A stretch of 64,000 nucleotides of DNA from Adiantum capillus-veneris (taxonomy: Eukaryota > Streptophyta > Polypodiopsida > Polypodiales > Pteridaceae): NCBI GenBank assembly GCA_014529385.2, contig CM043944.1, positions 50,101,768 to 50,165,767 on the forward strand. Direction: 5' to 3'. Every line of letters begins with the position of its first letter. Positions within the stretch are counted from its first letter, which is position 1. Of this stretch, positions 23,274-34,500 are shown in pieces. The notes beneath the pieces are model-generated. The model was not told where the DNA came from. It saw nothing but the letters and a program-made list of their open reading frames with translations, and made no database searches. The position numbers were made by a program, and so were the translations under genes.

Positions 23274-23303
23274 ACTCTCTCTCTCTCTCTCTTTTTTTTT
23301 TTT
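23274..23303. repeat. (CT)n and poly(T) between the two L1 copies
   Basis: A (CT) run of about nine units is followed by twelve T. The poly(T) is the tail of L1-x. Confidence 0.85.
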
Positions 23304-26202
23304 GGAAAAAGTCAAGGCTATATATTACTGAGTACAGTATAATCCCCAGCGGATGCCAAAATAGCCTATCACGTGGGGTGTACAAGCTAAATGCAAGGAG
23401 GAGAGCCACTATAGTGACAACTCGACTAGAACAATCTCATGGTGGTCTGTGTGATGAGTGGAGGAGAAACCACCGAGGAGGGACATAATGCCACGTAATC
23501 TGGCCACCTGTAACTGTGAAGAAGAGTGGGGATCGTGCCCAACGCCGAAGGAAGGCAAATCGGCGAGCCTCGGCTGCTCGAGATGTACCTGAGAAAGAAT
23601 CCCACTGCCAAATCAGGGTATGAATGATGTCCAGCCAAATGGCAGTGAGGGTATCCTGAAGGAGCTGTGGAGCCGCACTTAGAATGTGGAGACAACGAGC
23701 TCTCCAAACATTCCATGGTGTAATACTAGTGATGATCAAAGGAAGCAATTGCATACCAAACTCAAATGGTTGTTGTCAAGGAGTGGGATTTTGGAGTCCA
23801 AAACAACTTTGTCTAACAATCATCACGTGTCTGAGAATCCCCCTGCCAAGCAATCTGCGGTAGCATAGCCAAAGTACCTCGCCGATAACCAGCAGATGTG
23901 AGCATAAAGGCTGGATCTGTGTCTGAGCCCTCGTAGAAAAGATGGGGGCCGGGCATCGGCATCAACCATGAGACAAATCGCCAAGTAAGAAATCCATGCT
24001 GAACACCTGCTCTGCTAAGTAGAAAGCTAGCTGCAAGCCACACTACATGGGAAGCTGAGCATGACCAAAGACAGTGTGCAGGTGACTCCAGTAGCTGGAA
24101 GTCCCGCATGTGCAATCATCCACATGAAAAAAGAAATACGACGAGCCACATGTAAATCCCAGATGGCGGACCAAAACTGCTGCAGATAGGCATGGGAGAG
24201 GCCTGAATGTAACCAGAAACGCATACGAGTGGGCTGCTCTGGCCGCTGTCTCATCAATGCTAACCGTCCAATCCTGACAGTGTACTCAAAGAAGGATACA
24301 GGTACACCGGTGGGGTGAGAGTGAAGCCAATGCCACTCGACTGGGTCCCAATAAAGCTGAGATAGGGCACGACCCTCCCACACCCAAAGCCTCCAAAGTG
24401 CAGCATCAGCGGAAGCGAAACGAGGGTCAACACAACGACGCTTCCCGCGGGACCCAACCACTCTGATGGCCTCCCATCAAGCTCCAGGAAGGGAAAGGTG
24501 CGGAGAAGTGGCATCATATGTCAATCTAGCATGAATCCCCTGAGACTGGTCAGTATCAACTGTGAATAGCATGGTGTCTAAACGAGCTAATAAGAGAGTG
24601 CTCTGAGCAAAGAGGCCTTCCCAGCCACAATGGGGAGGCATCTGAACCGTGCCTCTCATGACTGCATCCCACTGTGAAGAAACCGCGGAATCAATCTCAA
24701 GACCCCGCGACCAATGTCATAATGTTCTGCCACAAAATCAGCATTCAGCATACGTGTCTCATGAAACAACCACATAGAGGGAGCAGGGCCAGTGTCCCAG
24801 GCAGCCCAATCAATGTGAGTCCTCTCTCCAAGCTGACGGGTGGATCAACTGAAGAATCAATAACTGCAACATTCCAAATGAGAGGCTGGTGCTCAATCTC
24901 CTCACGACATGAGGGAGGTGAGCGTATGATAGCCCGTCGCATGGAAACCCAAATCTGAAGGAGCGATCGGATGAAGGGTGAGAGGGAGGCGGTGGACAAG
25001 GGGGCATCAGTAAAGAGAAAACGATACCCTGTCTGCCAAGTATCACCATCTCTAGTGCCGAGTCGTGGAGTCACTGCGCAAAGAGCGGCCTGAAGAAGCA
25101 GCTTACAAGGTTCTTGTCCGGGAAAAAGACCCTGAACAATAAGCTTGGTAAAAAGGGCGCGGCTCTGTAACTCTGGATCAATAATGCCCAGGCCTCCCTC
25201 TGACCTAGGACGAATAATCGTGGACCAGCAAACTCGAGCACGGGTATCAGTAGTCCCATCTGTGCCACTCCATAAAAAGTTCCGCACTAAGCGGCGGAGC
25301 GGAGCTATCACACCAGAGTGTAACATCCAGCAAGAAGCCGTATACCATACTATAGCCAGAATGACCTAGTTGGCGACCAAGGCACGGCCAGCCAACGACA
25401 GATGACGTGAAGACCAATGGCATAGCTTCGTGCGAATAGACTGAAGTACGGGTGCAAACTGCTGCTGAGAGGTAACATCAAATCCAACCTGAAAGCCCAC
25501 ATATCTGCATGTCTGACCCGGTTGTAGCCATGTGAAACCATCAGCTACCCCCCAAGTAGGTATGTCATCACTGCCAACCAGTAACCCATAGGATTTATGC
25601 CAATTAATGCGTGCGCCACTAGCAATGCAAAAAACCTCTAGGGCCTCCCGCATAGCATCAAGAGCAGCTAGCAAATAGCATACATGAGCATAGTGTCATC
25701 AGCTAATTCCTGATCGATAAGGTCTGGAGCTGTAGATACTGGCATGGTCAAGCCACAAAATGCATGACTCTGAGCACGAAGAAAGTCGGACATAGTCTCT
25801 CCTACAAACAGATACAGATATGCTGCTAGAGGACATCCCTGACGGACAGATCGAGAAAGCTCAAAACTGCGACTGACACGGCCACCAATAGTAATAGCAC
25901 TGCTGGCAGTCCTGAAGAGAGCGGAAATGCCTGAGATCCATCTCGAAGGGAAACCCATCCTGGCTAAAGTTCCTTCAAGAAAGTCCCACTCAACACGATC
26001 ATATGCTTTCTTGAAGTCAAGGATGAAAAAAGCAAGAGGCTCAGAAGATGATCTCGCCCACTCTACTGCCTCATAAAAAGCGAAGATATTATCCAGGATG
26101 CATCGATCCATGACAAAGCCTGTCTGAGAAGTATGAATAATATCTGGTAAGAACGGCCGCAAGCGATGGCTGATCATTAACGCTAATATCTTATAGACCG
26201 AA
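23292..26202 (-). pseudogene. L1-x: 5'-truncated L1-type LINE (RT palm to 3' end)
   Basis: Read downward: RT segments VYKILALMISHRLRPF, TSQTGFVMDRCILDNI, FFILDFKKAYDRVEW, LSRSVRQGCPLAAYLY and the LADDTML catalytic block (about 25700), where most L1 elements have FADD. Thumb and connection segments follow (SLAGRALVAN, VRNFLWSG, RSEGGLGIID), then a zf-RVT-like region (about 24170-24060, 'RRISFFMWMIAHAGL') and a WNVWRARC end. The endonuclease and first RT blocks are absent. Frame breaks at about 25680, 25340, 24740 and 24030. This L1 type is a different lineage from LINE-P to LINE-U. Confidence 0.85.
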
Positions 26203-27590
26203 GCCCTCTCTTGAGGAGTAAGCTTGGGTCGTACATCCTTGTCTTTCTGTTTGTTCTGGGTTGATCTTTCTCTTTCTACATTCATTTTTCGAAGTCTGTT
26301 CGGCTCTTTGCGTCATGATCTCATCTGTGGGGTAGATCAGACTGCCAGAGTGAATGGCAAAACCCCGTTTCGCATGACTCATCAACTCTTGAATGGAAGC
26401 TGACTTTTGTTCCAAGCAGTGATCTCGGATCTCTGTAGGAAGACCCAAGGTAAACCGCTCACTCTGTTCCTTGAACGAGATCTTCTTAAATGAAGAGGCG
26501 GGTAGAAAAGAGCTCCAGAATCTCTCGCAATAAGCATCCACTGTATCCTTCTTGGTCATCCGAAGATGGTTCCAAGCAGTTCGTATGTCGCATTCATACT
26601 CTCGAGTCAGCCAAGAAGAAATAAAAAGCCTCTTGAATTTCAGCCATTTAACTGGCGCTGTCTTGTTTAATAGAAGCATGGACCACCAAGTTCGAGCATT
26701 CCTCTTAAAGTAAGAGGCAGCCCTGTGAATCTTAGAGTGCTCTGAGTAACGCCCTCCAGAGAAAGCGATATCAAACTGTTGTATAAAAGACAAAGCCTTC
26801 GAAGCATCTCTATAACCAGAAAACGTGTCAAATTTAATTGATTGTCCACCTTCCTTAAACTCTCGGACTTTCTTGCTTTTGTCTTCCAGAAAGTCATACT
26901 GGTTGGCTTTATAAAAATTCTTCTTCTTTGCATAAAAGATGCTGTCATCAGAGTCCGAACTATCTGAAGACGAGTCCTCTGTAGAACTGTCAACCACGGG
27001 GCGAGATTTAGACTTCTTTGCCTTTTTCTTGCCCTTTCCAAAGCTTTGCTTTTTGCTTCGCTTTTTGCCTTTTCTGTCTTCTTTGCTCGAGTCAGATGAG
27101 CTAGAAGAACTGTCAGAGAGAAGAAGAAGAAGAAGAAGAAGAAGAAGAAGAACTGGGTACTCCTTCAAATTGACACGCTTCTTCTGCTTTCTTGCCGATT
27201 CAAAAGTAGACTGACGACCCAAATAACCCGAGAAGTCAGTGTCTTTCTTCTGCTTTTTATTGTGCTTTTTAGCTTTGTTTTGCGCGTCAAAAAGCTGAGC
27301 AATTCGTGCATCAACCACCTCTTCCAATTCTTGCTCTGTGTACATCCTGGGAGTAGGAGGTTTCTTAAGAGCCAGTTTGAGGGGTGGCTCTGTGGTCTGC
27401 CACCACTGTGTGTGCACCTCATCAAAAGAGGTCTCGCTCATATATTTTGCAAATTTTGGGTCCTTCACAAAATTGAGCATCATCTTTGTTGCATCGCCGA
27501 TCAATCGTCGACGCTCCATCTCTTTGAGCTCCGCCTGAGTAGGCCGAGGCGGGCCATAATTCTCGCGTGTAGAAGAGAAATCGGCACGTG
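26203..27590 (-). pseudogene. G2-a gag pseudogene
   Basis: The capsid part (about 26810-26380) reads ALSFIQQFDIAFSGGRYSEH, ARTWWSMLL, WLTREYECDIRTAW and FTLGLPTEIRDHCLEQ, closely matching G2-b gag. Upstream lies a Lys/Ser-rich region with an 11-residue Leu run (about 27155-27120) encoded by (CTT)n. The initiator region is missing: about 34 codons, including the ATG present in G2-b (56501), are deleted between ADFSST and ENYGPP. A frameshift occurs near 26280, and the zinc knuckle was lost at the L1-x junction (26202/26203). Gag would have formed the particle. Confidence 0.85.
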
Positions 27591-27602
27591 CTCTGATACC
27601 CC
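27590..27602 (-). other. G2-a primer binding site, initiator-Met type
   Basis: On the minus strand GGTATCAGAGC follows the 5' LTR after a short spacer. It matches the common plant initiator-Met tRNA site TGGTATCAGAGC but for the altered first bases. Confidence 0.8.
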
Positions 27603-27603
27603 C

Positions 27604-28241
27604 TGTAATAGACTTGGACACTCCAAGTCAAGAATCTACCGCAACAACACAAATAATTACTTCAAAACAGTTCACAGTTCACAATTGATTCGACACTGGC
27701 TCGGCGGAGTTCCGTGCCTAGAGATATTGGCCCCAAAGACTGGCGCCCCTTTCGGTATTTCTTTTTGTATTAATCTGCAACTCAAAGTACAAGCAAGTCA
27801 CCGGGACTCACTCTCAGACTTTGCGTCAAGATGCTCTGAGAAGTGAGAGCCCAGAGACTAATTTAAAGGGATTACAAGGGATGCCAAAAGCAAAGCCCAA
27901 AAAGCTTTTAAAAACTCTCCATAAAAACTGCCTCTAAAAATAGGCTTATGAAAATAAAGAAAAAAAAAAAACTCTCTCTCTCTCTTGCAACTTGCGTTCA
28001 ATAAAGCAACTCAATAGCGTAAGATTTTCATCAGTCTTTGCGTAGCCAAAAAAAAGCTCTCTCTCTCGTTGCATAGACAAAAATCAGCCATGCTATGCTT
28101 TTTCGTACGCTGCTGCCCAGTCAGCTTTCCGTGATTGGGGCCGGATGTTGCGGGCCTATCCGTACGCAACAGCCACGTCATCATTCAGCAGGACAGGGCG
28201 GTTGTGTGTGTACCGGGCAGTCACGTCACAGATTTGTGACA
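27604..28241 (-). repeat. G2-a 5' LTR
   Basis: 638 bp. Carries the hairpin block at 27730-27748 and the end inverted repeat at 27611-27629. The internal (CT)n is short compared with the sister LTR. The terminal base set is TGTAATAG in place of TGTAACAG. Confidence 0.9.
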
Positions 28242-30013
<1,772 letters not shown>

Positions 30014-30018
30014 CTATC
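30014..30018. other. Target site duplication CTATC of G1-a (partner 38015-38019)
   Basis: CTATC precedes the LTR TG at 30019 and follows the LTR CA at 38014. Removing the element and one copy joins the LINE-S RT directly before its YADD block. Confidence 0.97.
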
Positions 30019-31498
30019 TGTCACGAGGACGTGGCAGTTATTAACCATGTCACAGAGATGTGGCAACTGCTAACCTTGGTTGTTGGTTTCTTTCCAATGG
30101 GGTTTATTTTATTTGTTTTGAGACTCTCTTTTTGAAGTAGCAAACGGTCGGACATTGTATGGCCAATGTGAACGGTAGATTCACCCGCAGACGGGAAGTG
30201 GTCGGCACTGGAATTCGTATGGTAAGAGGATGTCTAGGCTCAAAGCAAGATCATATAGGTCCCCCCGTCGCACTTAGCAAGTTGGTGGATACTAGGAAGT
30301 GAACTCAATTAAGGCGTAAAGTCAAGGTGGGACTACCAACAAAAAGTATCTGACAGTTGGGCCACATTGCATTTTTGGATGCGGTCCCAATGAGGATAGA
30401 TGGTCAGAAGACCAGTGGGAGCCCAACAGAAGCATCTCCTAAAATTTAGGAAACTGCTATTTTGGGCCGTGAAATGTGTTCGCGTCATTACCTCCGATAT
30501 GACTAGGGGAACACTTTATAACTCTACCGCGAAGTCAACTGACGCGTCGGTTGGGATATTTTTAAGCGGCGAACCCGAAACGGGAAAATGCTTGAAAATG
30601 CGCCAAGTGTCACATTTTCGTGAACTTTTCTCTTGCAGAAAAATGGGCGCTGAATTTTATACTGGGAGAGGCCTCATTTCAGCTTTTGTCACAGGTTAAG
30701 AGCTATGGAGTGCTTCCTTTCCCTCTCATGTACAGTGTGGTGCTAGGAGTGATGCCCTGCACACTACACACTGCTCTCTCTCTCCCCTACGTGCAGTTAT
30801 GTGATGCCCCACAAGAGGGCTACTCATTTGACCGATGTACAGTTGTGTGGGTTCATGCTTTTGTGCTGAGGCAAGAGCCTCCTTGAGCAGGAACAGGGGT
30901 AGCTAACTGCTGCTCCAAAGCAGGCACTGGTGAGGGTCATAACCTCACCGTACAGGTGCAAAATCAGCACTGTGTATGCGCTGTAAATTCACTGTTTTTC
31001 AGCCATACGGACGCCAGGACCATTGGGAATCGTGCCCCACTGGCAGAGGACAGTTAGGGGACTGTTTGGGGCTGAAAACAGGGCAAAAACCAGTAAATAC
31101 AGCGTGCTGAATTTACTGTTTTTGGATAGGAATCAGAGGGTATACGACAGTGCAAGCGAGTTCCAGCAGGGGAATTGGTTTCGCGCAAGTTTTTGGGGCT
31201 GTTATGCTGCCGAAATTTGGTCAAATCAAATGGTATCTAGGTGGATACACGTGAAGGATTCCCAGGACCTTACCTTGTAATTTACCCTCCTAAAGAATAA
31301 AGAAATACCAAAAGGGGCGCCAATTTTGGGGCCTACAGGTTGTCGGTGTCTGCTCGGAGCATTCTAGCTTCCGAGCCGTGTGTGTGTTTAAGTGTTAACT
31401 CCCGTTACAGGTCTCCTTTGCAAAGTGCTCTGTGTGTGTGTATAAAGTAAAGAATTTCGGGTGAAAGCCAACGCCTACCGCCCTACCGGCCAGTTACA
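30019..31498 (+). repeat. G1-a 5' LTR
   Basis: 1480 bp, TGTCACGAGG to CAGTTACA. AATAAA at 31296-31301 is followed by the GGCGCCAATTTTGGGGCC hairpin (31316-31333). The end inverted pair is degraded here (CCCTACCGGCC) but intact in the 3' LTR. Contains the promoter and poly(A) functions; no clear TATA box stands out. Confidence 0.95.
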
Positions 31499-31516
31499 TG
31501 GTTCCATTGCCGGGAC
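31499..31516 (+). other. G1-a primer binding site, tRNA-Glu-like
   Basis: TGGTTCCATTGCCGGGA starts right after the LTR. Its complement, TCCCGGCAATGGAACCA, matches the 3' end of plant tRNA-Glu as I know it (…CCCGGCAACGGAA plus CCA) with one mismatch. Plant Gypsy elements more often use initiator Met. Confidence 0.6.
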
Positions 31517-31596
31517 ATCAATCACTTTTTCCTCAAAGAGTGAGCCTGGATTGTTCAGGGTAAAGACACACAGTGCAAGATCACAGGGATTACACT

Positions 31597-34500
31597 ATGG
31601 CCGACAAGGGGAAGGAAATTATGGAAGAGGGTTTCTCTCCAAAGGACAGGCAGGAGATTCCTATGGTTTTTGAGATTGGCGAGAGCTCATGGCCATGTCA
31701 GTCTGTACCTCCTGTCAACGTGAATGTCCCTCCAGTAGTACAGGGCTTTATGATAGGGCAACTTGAGGATGATGCGTTTAAGACTCAGTTAGTTGCCGCG
31801 GTGAATGTCTTTTCGCATCTGGTGCAAAATCCGAGGTTTATGGAATTCTTGCAAGCGCCACCAGTGCAACAGCAAAATAGGCAACCTATGCCGCGTACAG
31901 AGCTTGTTGAAGCTCAAGCCCAGGTACTTCATGAGGCGCAGGAGGAAAGGGAACACTCACATGTTGTGGAGTCGGGGGCTCCAAAGCAGGTTCCTCCCGT
32001 GCTTGAACAGGTGGCTAGAACGCCTATTCCACAGGTTATGCCAGTTCAGCCCGCCACCTTTCAGAGCCAGCATGCTGTCTTGAATGGACAAGGAGCTGGA
32101 TACCAGGCTATGCACTCAGTTTTTCCACCACCCACGGTACATCCTGGGTATTTCGGGGGTGGATCAGTGTTCCAAAGTATGGCTGGTTATGCGCCTGGAA
32201 GTCAGCCGTACATGCCAGGAACAGTGTTCGCGGGTATGCAAGGCATCATGCCAAACCCCATGTATGGTACTATCGGCATGCAGCAAGGTTTTCACGGCAA
32301 CCAGGGCCAGTTTGGGGTGCCACAGGGTCATTTTGGCATGGCTGGTTTTTCTGGACAGCAGCCAGATATCGCACCTCTGACGCAAAATGTGAATGGGCAA
32401 GGCGTGCCGAGTATGCCTAGTACAGTGCCCATGTTGCAGACCATTCCGTATGACAACTTGGGGGCACTAGAGAAGCCGAAGGCTTACAAAGAAGGTGGTG
32501 CAGCGGTAAAGTTTAGTACCTTCAGTGGTTTCGAGGACAAGACAAAGGCACTCACTTTCCTCCAGCAATTTGATACAGCTTATGCGGGAGGGAATTTTAC
32601 AGAGGCCTCGAAGGTCAGGAAAGCTGCCACTTTCTTAAAGGACAATGCGCTTACATGGTGGACGACATTGTTAATGCAAGGACAGGCACCCGCCACTTGG
32701 GTTTACTTCAAGCAAATGTTTGCATCTGCTTGGCTATCAAATGAATTTGAAGCCGATGTCCTGACAGATTGGCACCAGCTTACGGTAGCTTCGTGCAAGA
32801 GCTTGCTGGAGTACAATAGGAGGTTTTGTAAAGCATTACTCTCAGTGACCTCCTATAGATTTGTGCCATTGACAGAGCAGATAGAGAAGTATTGTTGTGG
32901 GTTGCCTAAAGGGCTTTGCGATTACTGTACAAAGAACAGAGTGGCTACCCTTACTCAGCTTATGGAAGTTGCGAACACTGGTCTTGCCCTGTTGAAAGGA
33001 GAGGACAGTGGATTTCCGAGCAGTGATAAAGGAGGGCAGCAAAAGAAAAATTCAGCGAAGAAGCCCTTTGTGAAAACGGCTCCTGATGCGTCACAGGGGT
33101 CAGAAAAGGCCATCAAAGACAAGGATTCAGCCGGGACTTCTGGAGCGCAGGCAAAGAAACAGAAAAGGAAGCCTTTTGTGCGCAAGTCGCTCGAGGAAAA
33201 GAAGGTCCTAATGGCTGAGAACAAATGCTTTATATGCAAGCAGCCTGGTCATATTTCTATCAATTGTCCACAAAGGAAAAGGCCAGCTGACTCAGAGGAT
33301 AAAGAAGACCAGAAAGGCAAGAAGCCAAAACCCACGACAGGTTTAGTGCCAGACATGGTGGGTGGCAGGCCCAGCACAGATGCCAGTGAGTTATGCAGGG
33401 CATGGGGTAAAGTTAGGGATCAGACGGCACTCATCTTCTTTGATCCAGGTGCCAAAGCCAACTTTATCTCACCAGAGTTAGCTATGAAGCTGGGCATCAG
33501 AGCTGAAGAGATGGGGTACACCGCAGAGGCAGGGTTGGCATGTCCTGGCCACTCAGAGTGTGTTACTCCCATCATTGGAAAACTGCGTCTGCATATTCAG
33601 TCGTATGTGGACACTGAAGAGTTTTACATCATGCCGCTGGAAGGTTGTGACGCCTTGTTGGGGATCCCGTGGATGTTGCGAGTGCATGGAGTCTTGGATG
33701 CCTACAACAAAAAGATCACTGTACAGCATAGGGGCAAAACTCACATCTTGGATGTAAAGCTTAAAGGAGAGTCAGTCCCTATTGTATCTGCTTCTGCTAT
33801 CACTTCTGTAATAAAGAATCATCTTTCTGTGTACTTGATTTTTGCACGTGATGTCTCAGATAGTGATCAGTCAAATTTATCTGTGTTAGATAAAGAAAGG
33901 TCAGCATTTTTGCAAAAGTTTAGTGACTGTTTTTCTGATTCATTACCGTCGCAATTGCCGCCAGAGAGACCTGAGGACCATCGGATAGATTTGGTGCCAG
34001 GGTGTAGCCCACCAAATAGACCTCCCTACAGGGTTAGTGCGGCGCAGCAGAAAGAGATTATGGGCCAGGTTGAGGAGTTATTAGAGAAGGGGCTGATTCA
34101 GCCTAGTTCTTCACCCTTTTGCTCCCTAGTGCTCCTAGTGCAGAAGAAGGATGGCTCATGGCGCATGTGTATTGATTACCGTGCGTTGAATAAGAATACC
34201 ATCAAGAATAGGTTTCCTATTCCTCGCATTGATGATATTCTCGATCGTTTAGAGGGTGCTGCAATTTTCAGCAGGATAGACCTTAAGAGTGGGTACCATC
34301 AGATTCGTATAAGGCCAGAGGATGTGTACAAGACTGCGTTTAGACCGACATTTGGTCTTTATGAGTTTCTAGTGATGCCGTTTGGGCTAACAAATGCTCC
34401 TGCCACGTTCAACAAAATGATGGACCGGATTTTCCGCTCGCATCAACAGTTTGGTGGAACATTCTTCGATGACATGATTGTGTATTCGAAGAATGAAGAG

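Larger units (their letters stand above)
18756..28241 (-). mobile_element. G2-a: Ty3/Gypsy chromovirus with nested L1 insertions
   Basis: LTRs of 633 and 638 bp, TGTCAC...GTTACA on the minus strand, bound gag and pol remnants. The flanks TGCGT (18751-18755) and TGCGC (28242-28246) are a 5-bp TSD with one CpG-type change. Outside the LTRs lies the same LINE-R 5' minisatellite, so the element is inserted there. The PBS is initiator-Met-like (GTATCAGAGC). It lost the zinc-knuckle and protease region at the L1 insertions, and the RT has a deletion, so it is inactive. Confidence 0.92.

Noticed and set aside
22845-23488. Two similar + strand frames (about 75-82 codons) as a small gene family
   Set aside because: They are the antisense of the duplicated L1 3' ends, including the poly(A) tail.
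24027-25326. Long minus-strand frames as novel host proteins
   Set aside because: Motifs such as VRNFLWSG, RSEGGLGIID and the zf-RVT-like end place them in one frameshifted L1 element.
26939-27214. 91-codon + strand frame rich in Arg and Ser as an RNA-binding protein
   Set aside because: It is antisense to the Lys/Ser-rich part of G2-a gag, and the Arg run comes from (GAA)n.
31573-31596. GTG start eight codons upstream of the G1-a polyprotein ATG
   Set aside because: A GTG start is unlikely for a plant nuclear gene, and the ATG at 31597 is conserved in G1-b.
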